Both the position numbers and the translations under genes were made by a program. Shown here in pieces: positions 8,524 through 16,560 of a stretch of DNA of 40,587 bases. How positions within the stretch are numbered: the first letter of the stretch is position 1; the number at the start of each line of letters is the position of its first letter. Location: positions 1-40,587 of the forward strand of contig JAAYVC010000072.1 in NCBI GenBank assembly GCA_012517375.1, written 5' to 3'. The notes under the pieces were generated by a model. It was not told the DNA's origin, made no database searches, and saw only the letters and a program-made list of their open reading frames with translations. The stretch is from a bacterium (GTDB lineage Bacteria > Hydrothermota > Tepidihabitantia > B3-TA06).

Positions 8524-9090
8524 CTACTTAACGCCCATCCTTGTTAACTGAGCGATTATGGAATCCTTCTCCATGAAACCTATATGGCGTCCGACCTCCA
8601 AGCCCCTGGCATCGTAGAATATCTGTGTAGGAATCATCTGAATACCCACCTTGCGAGCAAGTTCGTAGTACTCGTCGAGGTCCAGCACGAGCACCTCGAC
8701 CCTGCCCGCATACTCTTGTTTTAGTTCTGCAAGGATGGGCGCCATCTTTTTGCACGGGATGCAGGTTCCGCGTCCAAAGTCCACGAGCACGGGCCTGCCT
8801 GTTGCTACGGCCTTGCTGATCGGGTCTGTTGCAACAGGTTCCACTTTCTTTGGGGTGGTGTCTTTGGGTGCGACTTGCGGCATAGGGATGGTATCTTTAT
8901 TTACGCGAGGTGTATCTACTGTTGGAATTGTGTCTTTCGAGACAATCGAGAGAGTGTCTTTTGCGAGGGTATCGGTGAGTGGCCCTTGAGAAGCTTTGTC
9001 CTGGTTTTTCTTTACGAGGATTACTCCTGTCACGGCTGCGGCCAGGGCGACAAGAACGACGATCAGGATAAGCAAGGTTTTCTTGTTCAT
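8524..9090 (-). CDS. Membrane-anchored TlpA/thioredoxin-like protein
   Basis: A protein of 188 residues. Residues 4-27 form an uncleaved-looking signal anchor, then comes a Thr/Pro/Asp-rich linker with repeated KDT motifs (about 35-85), then an extracytoplasmic thioredoxin domain with CIPC in GRGTCIPCKKMAP and the cis-Pro motif MIPTQIFYD. The reading frame stays open far upstream, but the ATG at 9090 has an AGGAG site, begins the signal anchor and avoids overlapping the permease gene. It probably receives electrons from the adjacent CcdA-like protein and reduces disulfides outside the membrane, possibly on the permease or on metalloid-binding thiols. Its direct partner is not evident. Confidence 0.87.
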   Translation of the reverse strand: MNKKTLLILIVVLVALAAAVTGVILVKKNQDKASQGPLTDTLAKDTLSIVSKDTIPTVDTPRVNKDTIPMPQVAPKDTTPKKVEPVATDPISKAVATGRPVLVDFGRGTCIPCKKMAPILAELKQEYAGRVEVLVLDLDEYYELARKVGIQMIPTQIFYDARGLEVGRHIGFMEKDSIIAQLTRMGVK

Positions 9091-9107
9091 CTCACTTCTC
9101 TCCTTTT

Positions 9108-10199
9108 TTATGATTTTGCGATAGCTCCAAAAAGCCATCCTGTTAATGTTGCCATAACGACGACAAGCCCGATATACGTCAGCGCGCGCTTGAAGCCCAT
9201 TATCTTCGTGATGACTATCATGCTTGGCAGCGAGAGCGCCGGTCCCGCCAAAAGCAGCGCGAGCGCCGGTCCCTTGCCCATGCCCATCTCTAAAAACGCC
9301 TTGAGGATTGGCACCTCGGTCAGGGTGGCGAAGTACATGAGCGCGCCGAACAGCGATGCGATAAAATTCGCGAGGATTCCGTTTCCGCCCACGAGCGCGG
9401 CTATCCATGCATCCGGGACGAGAAACTTGAGCATCCCTGCGACGAAGACCCCGCCAAGCAGCCACGGAAATACGAGCTTGACGAACCGCCAGGTTTCGAG
9501 CATCCAGTGTTTGGTTTCTTCCTTTGAGAACCAGATAATGGTTGTGACGACCACGGCTGCAAGAGAGAGAGCCGCCGGTATCCACGCAAGCCAGTATCCA
9601 AGGGGCCCGGATAACCCGATGAGCTTTTGAACCCAGCCCTGTCCTGCGGCGAGTACGAGAAGGGCGACGAGGAGCGCGAAAAATACAGCGGTTTTCCACA
9701 AGGGACGGAGTTGCTCCTCCTTCTCGAAATCGAAAGCGTGCTCGTCAGTGGGAGGGGGTTCGCGGCGCTGCCAGACCGCGGCCATTATTAGCCCGATGAC
9801 CACTGAAAATATGACCGCACCGATGACGCGGGCAATGCCAAGGTCCCATCCGAGAAGGCGGGCAGAGTAGACGATAGCAAGCACGTTTATTGCAGGGCCC
9901 GAGTAAAGAAATGCCGTTGCGGGACCTATTCCCGCGCCCCTCTTGTAGATTCCGCCGAACAGTGGTAACACAGTGCACGAACAGACCGCCAGTATGGTTC
10001 CCGATACGGAGGCGACCCCGTAGGAAAGAACCTTAGGAGATTTGGGTCCGAAGTATTTGAGTACAGCTTTCTGAGAAAGGAAAACGGCTATTGCGCCTGC
10101 GATGAAGAAGGCGGGCACAAGGCAAGTAAGAACGTGAGCGGAGAGATATTCGAGAAGCGCGAGCAGTCCGCTCCTGACCAAATGCCACACAAACTGCAT
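9108..10199 (-). CDS. SO_0444/YraQ-type permease (UPF0718 family)
   Basis: This 363-residue membrane protein has about ten helices in two related halves. The family motif CSCTVLPLFGGIYKRGAG lies in the first half. Members of this permease family occur with ArsR regulators and mini-thioredoxins and include the ArsP organoarsenical exporters, so metal(loid) or organoarsenical efflux is likely but the substrate is inferred. I start at the ATG at 10199, which overlaps the arsR stop as TGATG and follows an AAGGGAG site. A start 24 nt upstream would lie inside arsR without a better site. Confidence 0.87.
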   Translation of the reverse strand: MQFVWHLVRSGLLALLEYLSAHVLTCLVPAFFIAGAIAVFLSQKAVLKYFGPKSPKVLSYGVASVSGTILAVCSCTVLPLFGGIYKRGAGIGPATAFLYSGPAINVLAIVYSARLLGWDLGIARVIGAVIFSVVIGLIMAAVWQRREPPPTDEHAFDFEKEEQLRPLWKTAVFFALLVALLVLAAGQGWVQKLIGLSGPLGYWLAWIPAALSLAAVVVTTIIWFSKEETKHWMLETWRFVKLVFPWLLGGVFVAGMLKFLVPDAWIAALVGGNGILANFIASLFGALMYFATLTEVPILKAFLEMGMGKGPALALLLAGPALSLPSMIVITKIMGFKRALTYIGLVVVMATLTGWLFGAIAKS

Positions 10200-10558
10200 C
10201 AGGGCTTCTCCCTTAGCGGGCAACGCCTGCCCGGGGGCTTGTTAGATTCAAGAAGGTCAGCCGCCCTCATACTGTCGGTCGAGACTTCCGAATTCTTCTT
10301 TGCTTCCTCCTCAAGGTAGTCTCGGAGCGAGCGCGGCAGTTCGGGTGATGCTTTGTAAAAGACCCACCTTCCTTCGCGCCGCTCCACGATGACCTCGGCA
10401 TCCCACAACACCCTGAGGGCGTGAGAGATTCTGGACTGTTCCATGCCTAATATTGATTCCAATTCGCAAACGCACAGTTCATGCTTCATGAGCAAAAGCG
10501 TGATACGAAGCCTTGTAGGCTCGGATAGAGCGTTGAAAAACTTGAGTGCTTGTTTCAT
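10199..10558 (-). CDS. arsR: ArsR-family metalloid-responsive repressor
   Basis: This 119-residue winged-helix repressor carries HELCVCELE, with Cys29 and Cys31 on the DNA-recognition side helix, the classic arsenite/antimonite-binding box of ArsR. Metalloid binding releases the repressor from its operator and derepresses the operon, which here includes the permease, redox proteins and ACR3. The ATG at 10558 gives the normal N-terminus (FFNALSEPTRLRI) but has no Shine-Dalgarno site. The promoter -10 box is 7 bp upstream, which points to a leaderless mRNA. The C-terminus is extended by about 20 residues with a charged, proline-containing tail. Confidence 0.93.
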   Translation of the reverse strand: MKQALKFFNALSEPTRLRITLLLMKHELCVCELESILGMEQSRISHALRVLWDAEVIVERREGRWVFYKASPELPRSLRDYLEEEAKKNSEVSTDSMRAADLLESNKPPGRRCPLREKP

Positions 10559-10565
10559 TAATATG

Positions 10566-10616
10566 ACTATATGAACATTTATTCATTTGTCAAGGAGATC
10601 ATTTATTCATATGAAC
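10566..10616 (-). promoter_or_regulatory. arsR promoter with overlapping repeated operator
   Basis: On the minus strand TTGACA (10593-10588) and TATAGT (10571-10566) are 16 bp apart. Between and beyond them lie two copies of CATTTATTCAT (10576-10586 and 10600-10610) and two of ATATGAAC (10569-10576 and 10609-10616). Together they form ATGAA/TTCAT inverted repeats typical of ArsR/SmtB sites. One operator sits in the spacer and overlaps the -10 box; the other is just upstream of the -35. Autorepression by ArsR is the expected regulation. Confidence 0.75.
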
Positions 10617-10662
10617 TTCCGTGTCTACGACGTCAGAGGATCACAGAACGACTAATGGCTAT

Positions 10663-11916
10663 CTAGTATTGCTTAACAATCTCGCAGCCAGGAACGGCTT
10701 TTTTAACAGATTCAATACCTTCATCAGTTACTGTAGTTCCGCTTAGATCGAGGAGCCGCAGATTTTTCAAAGTCTCGATATGGACTAACCCCTTATCAGT
10801 AATGCCTGTTGAGACAAGATTGAGTATCTTGAGGTTTACGAGAGATTGAATGTATTCCAGTCCCTCATCGGTCACGTATGTCGATGAGATATCCAGATGT
10901 TGTAAGGTGGATAATCCTGAGAGATATGCTATACCTGTATCAGTCAAATGCCCGGGGCCTCCCCCGCCGATGGAGAGAGACTTAAGACACTCGAGGTTCG
11001 TTAATGGCTTTACATCTTCGTCATTGATTTCGGTTCCTGTTAAATCAAGCTCCTTAAGATTTGTCATCCGGCTGATCAAACTAAAGTCATCTCCATACAC
11101 TCCGGAATACGGAAGGGATAACCTTTCGAGCTTGTTTGATTGTGAAAGGTACTCAAAGACTTCATCTGCAATCTCAGCCTGGATTATCGTCAACTCAACA
11201 AGATTCGGAAGACTTGCTAAAAGGTCCGACCATCCTGTATCGCAGACCTCCCAGTAGCGGGTCAGGGATTGAAGCTGTTTGTGACCGGAAAGAGCAAAAA
11301 GCTCCGAGTCGGAAACCGAGGCTATGACTAATGCGCGAAGATTTGGAAGATTTCTTATAAGCTTCATGGAGCCTTCCGGTATAACCGTAACGGAGAAATC
11401 GAGTTCTCTCAACCCGCTGCATCTTGAGATATCTGCAATCTGGCCTTCGGAAAGGGAGCCTGCCGCGAAGTATATTCCTTTTAATTCTTTGCACTTAGCC
11501 AGTATGCTTAGATCAAGTTCAGGATCATCAATCGGACAGCCAAAAGTCAGCGTCGCAAGGTTAGGAAATCTCGATAGCGTGTTGAGATTGTATGGAAAAA
11601 CCATTGCACAGGTAATTCTATCTGCATCCTCGACGGAACAGCTGTCAGGATCTTGAAGATTGACGCCTACCTGTACACCGTTGACGAAAAGTCCCTTCTC
11701 GTCAATTCTGTAGTTGAGGCTCGATTCGCCAGCCCACGGGTATGTGTAAGCTTCGCCAGTACTTGAATAGAGCTTTATAAACGTTGCATCTAGGTTTAAG
11801 GCCCTGATGTCCAGTTCTTTACAGAACTTCCCTTCTTGAGTAATGGCTAAATTATCCTGAGAAGACAAAAAGGTTACCGCAGTAAAAAGCATTCCTGATG
11901 CAAAAATGAACTTCAC
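10663..11916 (-). CDS. Exported leucine-rich-repeat protein
   Basis: This 417-residue protein starts at GTG 11916 behind a strong AAGGAGGAG site. It has a hydrophobic N-terminal export signal (about residues 1-19) and a non-repetitive region to about residue 110. The rest is leucine-rich repeats with units such as LKELDLTGTEINDEDVKPL, STLQHLDISSTYVTDEGLEYI and LRLLDLSGTTVTDEGIESV. These resemble the bacterial cysteine-containing/GALA-like LRR class with ITDEGL turns. The domain probably mediates protein binding in the envelope. No partner is evident, and the flanking genes are transcribed separately. Confidence 0.82.
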   Translation of the reverse strand: MKFIFASGMLFTAVTFLSSQDNLAITQEGKFCKELDIRALNLDATFIKLYSSTGEAYTYPWAGESSLNYRIDEKGLFVNGVQVGVNLQDPDSCSVEDADRITCAMVFPYNLNTLSRFPNLATLTFGCPIDDPELDLSILAKCKELKGIYFAAGSLSEGQIADISRCSGLRELDFSVTVIPEGSMKLIRNLPNLRALVIASVSDSELFALSGHKQLQSLTRYWEVCDTGWSDLLASLPNLVELTIIQAEIADEVFEYLSQSNKLERLSLPYSGVYGDDFSLISRMTNLKELDLTGTEINDEDVKPLTNLECLKSLSIGGGGPGHLTDTGIAYLSGLSTLQHLDISSTYVTDEGLEYIQSLVNLKILNLVSTGITDKGLVHIETLKNLRLLDLSGTTVTDEGIESVKKAVPGCEIVKQY

Positions 11917-11940
11917 TATTCTCCTCCTTATTTGAGTCTT

Positions 11941-11969
11941 ATCTTAATTGTTTCAAGATGACTTGTCAA
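11941..11969 (-). promoter_or_regulatory. Probable promoter of the LRR gene
   Basis: On the minus strand TTGACA (11969-11964) is followed after 17 bp by TAAGAT (11946-11941). It lies 25 bp upstream of the GTG start, and the ribosome binding site falls in the short leader. Confidence 0.55.
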
Positions 11970-12013
11970 TGTTAAGACAAATAAGCTGCCTTGTTTTTTG
12001 GGATTAGCTGTAT

Positions 12014-12065
12014 GATAGTACTATCTTTTTAATCTTCTTGACAACCGTAAATTCTTACCTATTCT
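12014..12065 (+). promoter_or_regulatory. Palindrome and probable promoter of the DUF4388/Roadblock operon
   Basis: A perfect 12-bp palindrome GATAGTACTATC (12014-12025) followed by five T precedes TTGACA at 12038-12043. The best -10 is TATTCT at 12060-12065 (16-bp spacing). The palindrome could be an operator or the weak terminator of an upstream transcript. The predicted start site is only a few bases before the ATG at 12076. Confidence 0.4.
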
Positions 12066-12075
12066 ATAGGTGGAT

Positions 12076-12966
12076 ATGTTGCTGCAGGATACTTTCGGGG
12101 AGTTCGACTCCACTCAGAGACTCAAAAATTTGATTCAGCTAATATGTCAACTGACAGGGACTTATGAAGTCTTACTGAAGGCGGAAAGCGGGGAAGAAGG
12201 AATACTGCATTGTTCCAACGGGACGATAAGGAATGCCGCATATCGAAATCTTTCGGGGATGGAAGCGCTATCAATAATAATAAAATGGTCCAAGGGTAAA
12301 TACTGGCTTGAGGAACTGCCCGTACTGCCCGTAAGAACGATACATGAACCACTTGAGAAGGTGCTCTCCGATGCAGAAAGAATCGCAGCCTCTAAAGCAA
12401 ACGAGATAATCGTCCCAGCAACCGATCTTGAGACATCCGAGGGAAAACTCGGCCAAAAGGATAGCTCTGCCAAGGTAACTGAAAAACCAATATCCGATGA
12501 GAGAAAAGAACCCGCTACGGTAATAAAAACTGAAAAGGAGGAGCAAAAATTCGTACCGCTCACAAAACCTGAAGAGAGTCGACCGCTTCCTGCCAGCGCT
12601 GAGTCCGTTGCTTCTAAGGATAAATTTGTCAAGGATGACACCATCCTGAAAGAATTAACCTCTATAAGCGGGATCAAAGGGATTATAATGGCTTCGATGG
12701 ATGGGACACTTCTTAAAATGCATGGAACCGAATCCGGGGCTGGAGCGGCTCAACTGCTGGCTTTACTCGGTGAAGCATTGGAGCAGACCGGAGAGGTCTT
12801 TGAAAAGGGCAAGCTTATCCACGGTTCTATCGAGTTCGCCGACAAAAAAATTCTTCTCCATCCGTTCCAGAACAATTATATTGGCTCGGAGATTGATCTT
12901 GAAACCTCATCGCAGATTGTGGGCTCAGAGATAGAGAAACTTCTAGAAAAGGGAAAGCAGCTATGA
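12076..12966 (+). CDS. DUF4388 (PATAN) plus Roadblock/LC7 domain protein
   Basis: About 296 residues. The N-terminal 100 residues match the DUF4388/PATAN pattern (LKNLIQLICQLTGTYEVLLK, then GILHCSNGTIRNAAYRNLSG and ALSIIIKWSKGKYWLEEL). A Lys/Glu-rich linker (about 110-190) leads to a C-terminal Roadblock/LC7 fold (LKELTSISGIKGIIMASMDG onwards). These modules occur in bacterial GTPase and two-component signalling. The next gene encodes another Roadblock protein with a 4-base overlap, so the two could form a heterodimer. The start is uncertain: ATG 12076, GTG 12070 and TTG 12079 are in frame, and AGGTGG at 12068-12073 sits awkwardly close. Confidence 0.8.
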   Translation: MLLQDTFGEFDSTQRLKNLIQLICQLTGTYEVLLKAESGEEGILHCSNGTIRNAAYRNLSGMEALSIIIKWSKGKYWLEELPVLPVRTIHEPLEKVLSDAERIAASKANEIIVPATDLETSEGKLGQKDSSAKVTEKPISDERKEPATVIKTEKEEQKFVPLTKPEESRPLPASAESVASKDKFVKDDTILKELTSISGIKGIIMASMDGTLLKMHGTESGAGAAQLLALLGEALEQTGEVFEKGKLIHGSIEFADKKILLHPFQNNYIGSEIDLETSSQIVGSEIEKLLEKGKQL

Positions 12967-13610
12967 AGGAGCTTCTAGTCTCGCTTCATTCCGTTTCGGG
13001 CGTTGAAGGCACAATGCTTTGCGATTATGATGGCAATGTCGTTTGCCATACATTCTCCGATAGTGTAGACGAAGACGCTGTGTCGCGAATAGCGTACGCT
13101 TTCAGTCTTGGTATCCAGGGTAAATGGGGAAAACCTCAAGCCATATACGGGACTTTCGCGGACGGCAGAATAGCCGTAAGAATAATCGAAAAAGGTTTTT
13201 TGATAGTTATCGGCAAGATTACAATGAAGCAACTGCTTCTTAAAGCCGCTCTGGATCGCGCAATCTCACGTATGGAAGCCGAGAAACCCGAGACAAAATC
13301 CGTCAGCGGCGGCGAGAGAAGTCTACAGGTAGCGGCAGCTAAAATCAGACTCGATCAGGCTGTAATCGATTCAGCGATATTCGATGAATGGAAAAAGCTA
13401 TCCAGGAAAGGATCCATCGTAAAACAGGTGGAGATAAAAACGCATCAAGGAAAAGCGTCCGTTTTCAAAATAAAAACAAAAAAAGGGCTTGGGGATGCAA
13501 TTGAACTGAACAGCACGGCAATAAAAGAACTTGAACTCGCCGAGGGAGAAACCATCAAAGTCACGCCTTTGTTGGAGATAGCTTCTGAAGTAGAAGAGTT
13601 TTTCGGTTAA
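12963..13610 (+). CDS. Roadblock/LC7 domain protein with C-terminal extension
   Basis: This 215-residue protein begins on an ATGA overlap with the preceding gene. Residues 1-100 have the Roadblock/LC7 pattern (LVSLHSVSGVEGTMLCDYDG, then MKQLLLKAALDRAISRMEAE). The remaining 115 residues form a separate, unrecognised domain rich in Lys, Ile and Val that ends in a small beta-rich region with a Glu-rich tail. Roadblock proteins usually regulate small Ras-like (MglA-type) GTPases. None is encoded in this window, so the partner may be elsewhere or the pair may act with the membrane proteins downstream. Confidence 0.78.
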   Translation: MKELLVSLHSVSGVEGTMLCDYDGNVVCHTFSDSVDEDAVSRIAYAFSLGIQGKWGKPQAIYGTFADGRIAVRIIEKGFLIVIGKITMKQLLLKAALDRAISRMEAEKPETKSVSGGERSLQVAAAKIRLDQAVIDSAIFDEWKKLSRKGSIVKQVEIKTHQGKASVFKIKTKKGLGDAIELNSTAIKELELAEGETIKVTPLLEIASEVEEFFG

Positions 13611-13633
13611 CGCAACCCAAAAGAGGAGGACCG

Positions 13634-14353
13634 ATGCATGCCGACAAGTATGGTCTTTTAATAAACGCGGCAGTCAGTCTGGCAATAGCAGTAGTGGCTA
13701 TTATTGTCGGAATTGTAGTAGTAAGAAGACAGCGCACCCAAAGAATCAGGGCAGCATCAATTGCATTCATGCTTTACTGGCTTGCCCTGGCCCTGCTTTA
13801 TTTCTTTGTTTCGGTAAGAACCGTTTTAGGGTATTTCGGTTTTGAACAGCTTGACTATGTATTCTTCTTCGTCGATAACGTATTCGGAGGTTTGATGGTT
13901 GCCCCTGCCGTCTTCCTCTTCATTTATTTCCTGACCACAAGGAGGAACCTTGCCCTGGGTATTTCATCTATCTTTATTATCGTATGGGCGGTTTGGAGTA
14001 TAATTAATATTACTGCCGGAGCGGCCAACTACACCCTGGAATTCTGGTACACCGAGTGGGAACCCTCGAGCGAGCTGGCTCGAAACATTGCAATTTTCGG
14101 ACTGTATATTCCTGCCGCCATTGCAATCCTAGGCATGAACTTCGCCTTGATCAGGGCCCAAACCAAGCTTGCCAGATATCGAATACTTCTGACTTCCATC
14201 TCCTTTCTGGCCGCCCTCACTACTATAATCGTGGATTACCTTAGACCTGGACCGCCATGGCTCAGAATAATCATCCTAATTGCAGCTCTCATCGGATACT
14301 TCGCTTATATTCCGCCGAGGTTCATTCTCAATGCCCTTGAGTCTGAAACTTGA
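13634..14353 (+). CDS. Seven-helix membrane protein of unknown function
   Basis: This 239-residue protein is almost entirely hydrophobic, with about seven predicted transmembrane helices and short loops. Its layout resembles the 7TM sensor modules found at the N-terminus of some histidine kinases, but no output domain is attached. It follows the two Roadblock genes after 23 bp, with an AGAGGAGG site before the ATG. Context suggests a membrane sensor feeding the Roadblock proteins; this is inference only. Confidence 0.75.
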   Translation: MHADKYGLLINAAVSLAIAVVAIIVGIVVVRRQRTQRIRAASIAFMLYWLALALLYFFVSVRTVLGYFGFEQLDYVFFFVDNVFGGLMVAPAVFLFIYFLTTRRNLALGISSIFIIVWAVWSIINITAGAANYTLEFWYTEWEPSSELARNIAIFGLYIPAAIAILGMNFALIRAQTKLARYRILLTSISFLAALTTIIVDYLRPGPPWLRIIILIAALIGYFAYIPPRFILNALESET

Positions 14354-14375
14354 AATCACTCTGCTAAAAAACACC

Positions 14376-14403
14376 TTGACTATACTTCAGGATTAAATAT
14401 AGT
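14376..14403 (+). promoter_or_regulatory. Promoter of the lipoprotein gene
   Basis: TTGACT (14376-14381) and TATAGT (14398-14403) are 16 bp apart. Transcription would begin near 14410, just before the AAGGAGGA site of the lipoprotein gene. The lipoprotein and methyltransferase-like genes may therefore be expressed independently of the Roadblock genes. Confidence 0.65.
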
Positions 14404-14423
14404 TTGATATTTAAGGAGGAAAC

Positions 14424-14843
14424 GTGAAATCAAAAACCTCACGATTGGTTGTATTTGTATTTGCAGCTTTAGTGCTTATTCTTATCGCCGGTTGCGCGGC
14501 AGGAGACGCGACAAAGTGGAATGCAGCTTCACCTGCCGGGTTCTGGGCAGGTTTATGGCACGGCATGATCTCCATCGTAACTTTCATAATCTCCCTATTT
14601 AATCAGAACGTCGAAGTATATGAGCGTATAAACAACGGTGGATGGTACGATTTTGGATTTCTTCTCGGTATACTCCTCATATGGGGCGGCACAGGCGGCG
14701 TAGGCATTCGTTTAAGAAAGTGCCAGGCCGAACGCAGAAGGCTCTACAGACTTCTTGAAAGAAAAATCAACGAGGAACGAGATATTGATGAAAAAGTCGA
14801 GAAGAAGATGAGAGAAACCCTAAAAAAATGGTTCGAAGAATAA
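14424..14843 (+). CDS. Small lipoprotein with one internal membrane helix
   Basis: This 139-residue protein starts at GTG behind AAGGAGGAAAC. It has a signal peptide ending in the lipobox LIAGC (Cys24). A Trp/Gly-rich segment (FWAGLWHGMISIVTFIISLF) and the motif NNGGWYDFGFLLGILLIWGG form a second hydrophobic region. It ends in a highly charged coiled-coil-like tail. The WHG...NNGGWYDFGF pattern recalls a widespread small lipoprotein/membrane family of unknown function; that link is from memory of the pattern and not from a search. Confidence 0.78.
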   Translation: MKSKTSRLVVFVFAALVLILIAGCAAGDATKWNAASPAGFWAGLWHGMISIVTFIISLFNQNVEVYERINNGGWYDFGFLLGILLIWGGTGGVGIRLRKCQAERRRLYRLLERKINEERDIDEKVEKKMRETLKKWFEE

Positions 14844-14861
14844 TATACACTTCCTGTAAGC

Positions 14862-15479
14862 GTGTTAAGCGAAATCAATAATATATCGACAAGACGTCTG
14901 CAAGTTGTCGCCCGTTTCCTGAAAGCTGAAGGAATATCAACTATTGTACAGGGTGGATGTTCGGAAGATGTCAGCACGCTTTTATTCGCAAAAGAAGGCT
15001 TCAGCATTACACTCCTGACTAATTCAGATTATCTGAAAGCCAAAGACCTTTATATAGATTTTGATAAATGGAAAAATAAGATCACGATCATTGATGAAAC
15101 CCGCGAACAATCATCTGAAATAAAACACGAGTCATTTGATTTTCTGCTCCTGTTCAACACGATTTATTACGCTACATTCACGGACTTACGAAGAAATCTT
15201 GATAGATTCCTGGGTTTTCTGCGCAGAGACGGGTTCTTTTACCTGACTTTGATCTCAACAAAACATGGAAGATACGGACAGGGTAACGAGATTGAGCCAA
15301 ATACTTTTTATTTTGAAGGGAAAAAAACCCATTTCTCTGATGCGTCCGACATCGTTTCCCTGCTGAGGCATGTGGAGGTTATAGATATAAGGGATGAGGA
15401 ACAGGAAGATGCGGGAAGCTTTCACTGGCATATACTAGGAAGGAACAGGATCATGGCTCCCGCAGATGATGACTCCTGA
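14862..15479 (+). CDS. Degenerate class I methyltransferase-like protein
   Basis: This 205-residue protein has the alternating pattern of a Rossmann-type SAM methyltransferase: a glycine-rich turn (IVQGGCSEDVSTLLFAKEG), an acidic strand end, FDFLLLFNTIYYATFTDL and then RRDGFFYLTLIS. Motif I lacks the usual GxGxG, so SAM binding is doubtful. It starts at GTG 14862, 18 bp after the lipoprotein stop, with no strong ribosome binding site. It converges on the epimerase-like gene across a shared hairpin. It may be an active but divergent methyltransferase or a catalytically dead relative. Confidence 0.65.
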   Translation: MLSEINNISTRRLQVVARFLKAEGISTIVQGGCSEDVSTLLFAKEGFSITLLTNSDYLKAKDLYIDFDKWKNKITIIDETREQSSEIKHESFDFLLLFNTIYYATFTDLRRNLDRFLGFLRRDGFFYLTLISTKHGRYGQGNEIEPNTFYFEGKKTHFSDASDIVSLLRHVEVIDIRDEEQEDAGSFHWHILGRNRIMAPADDDS

Positions 15480-15482
15480 TTC

Positions 15483-15508
15483 GTTGAAGTAGCTACTTAA
15501 TCTTCAAC
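15483..15508. terminator. Bidirectional hairpin between convergent genes
   Basis: GTTGAAG (15483-15489) pairs with CTTCAAC (15502-15508). A perfect 12-bp palindrome AAGTAGCTACTT lies inside it. In the plus direction TCCTTTTTG follows, giving a U-rich tail. The stem overlaps the last codons and the stop of the epimerase-like gene on the opposite strand. Confidence 0.45.
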
Positions 15509-16437
15509 TCCTTTTTGAACCAGAATATAGTCCTATCAAGCCCCTCGTCTAGTGAAATCTTAGGTTTCCAGCCAAGCGCTTTCATGCCTCGCGAGGAGTC
15601 AAGACTCATAACATAGACCTCGCATGGCTTTTGTGGTCCCTTCACAGGCTTTCGTTCGTAAGGTATTTTGTCTTTGAGAAGGCTGAACAGATCATTTATT
15701 GAAACACTCTCCCCAGAACCCACATTGTAAACAAAATCTACGGGCAACGCACGCTTGGTTTTTCTTTCCTGCAGTCTCAGAGCGGCTACCGTTGCATCAA
15801 TGAAATCCGAAAAGAAGAGAAAATCCCTCTCCTGCATTCCGTCTCCGTTTAATATTACCTCCTGAGCGCGCAGCATCCTTTCGATAAGAACGGAGACTAT
15901 TCCGCCTTCCCTGCTGGCGCTTTGCCTTGGACCGTAGACATTTGCGTTTCTCAAAATCGTGTGATCCAGGCCGAAATTAACCCAGTAAAAATAAAGATAG
16001 CTTTCTATCGTCTGCTGAGTTACGCCTAAAGGTGAAACCGGATGAAGAGGATGAACTTCGTCGCAAGGAAGATACTGAGGATTTCCGTAAACGGCTGTCG
16101 ACGATGCGTATATGATCCTTTTAATGCTGTAGCGCTTGCACAGTTCAAGAAGCATGAGAGTAGACAGAATGTGATTCGCGTTTTCAAGAGGCCGTTCGAA
16201 GCTAGTCGCTATCGTGTCGTCCACCGAAAAGTGACAGACGTAGTCGGGTCGTTCCTTCTCGAATATCTTTTCAAGAGTTGCTGCGGAGTAATCCTGCCGG
16301 TATATCCTTGCAAGCTTTGTGATAAATCCGCGTCCTCCCGTTGGATCAAGAGCAATTACTTCTTCGTTCTCAGCAACCAATCTATCCACGAGATGCGAAC
16401 CCAGAAATTTGTTGGCCCCGGTTACGAGGACTTTCAT
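15493..16437 (-). CDS. NAD-dependent epimerase/dehydratase-like protein with altered active site
   Basis: This 314-residue extended SDR protein resembles UDP-glucose 4-epimerase. It has an N-terminal Rossmann motif (VTGANKFLGSHLVDRL), a conserved Ser/Thr strand (YASSTAVYG) and a nucleotide-sugar region (LRNANVYGPRQ, then LNGDGMQERDFLFFSDFIDA). The YxxxK catalytic pair is replaced: where PYGVSK is expected the sequence reads SPLGVTQ, so Tyr is Leu and Lys is Gln. The protein may bind NAD and a nucleotide sugar without the normal hydride chemistry. The ATG at 16437 has an AGGAGG site. Confidence 0.8.
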   Translation of the reverse strand: MKVLVTGANKFLGSHLVDRLVAENEEVIALDPTGGRGFITKLARIYRQDYSAATLEKIFEKERPDYVCHFSVDDTIATSFERPLENANHILSTLMLLELCKRYSIKRIIYASSTAVYGNPQYLPCDEVHPLHPVSPLGVTQQTIESYLYFYWVNFGLDHTILRNANVYGPRQSASREGGIVSVLIERMLRAQEVILNGDGMQERDFLFFSDFIDATVAALRLQERKTKRALPVDFVYNVGSGESVSINDLFSLLKDKIPYERKPVKGPQKPCEVYVMSLDSSRGMKALGWKPKISLDEGLDRTIFWFKKELKIK

Positions 16438-16464
16438 TACCTTCCTCCTGACGTTTAACGGGTC

Positions 16465-16492
16465 AGTGTATTTAAAAGAATCGACTTGTCAA
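16465..16492 (-). promoter_or_regulatory. Probable promoter of the epimerase-like gene
   Basis: On the minus strand TTGACA (16492-16487) and TACACT (16470-16465) are separated by 16 bp, 27 bp upstream of the ATG. Confidence 0.5.
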
Positions 16493-16560
16493 GTTTCCAA
16501 GCTTCAAAAAAATGAAAGATACAAGACAAGCAATAAGCTTGAGCGCAACATTCAGATTCC

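Noticed and set aside
8875-9630. A plus-strand frame of 251 codons
   Set aside because: It is antisense to the TlpA-like and permease genes, has no start site and shows no family features.
8524-9699. A long minus-strand frame of 391 codons ending at the TlpA-like stop
   Set aside because: The upstream half overlaps the permease gene and reads as Arg-rich noise. The ATG at 9090 begins a signal anchor and has an AGGAG site.
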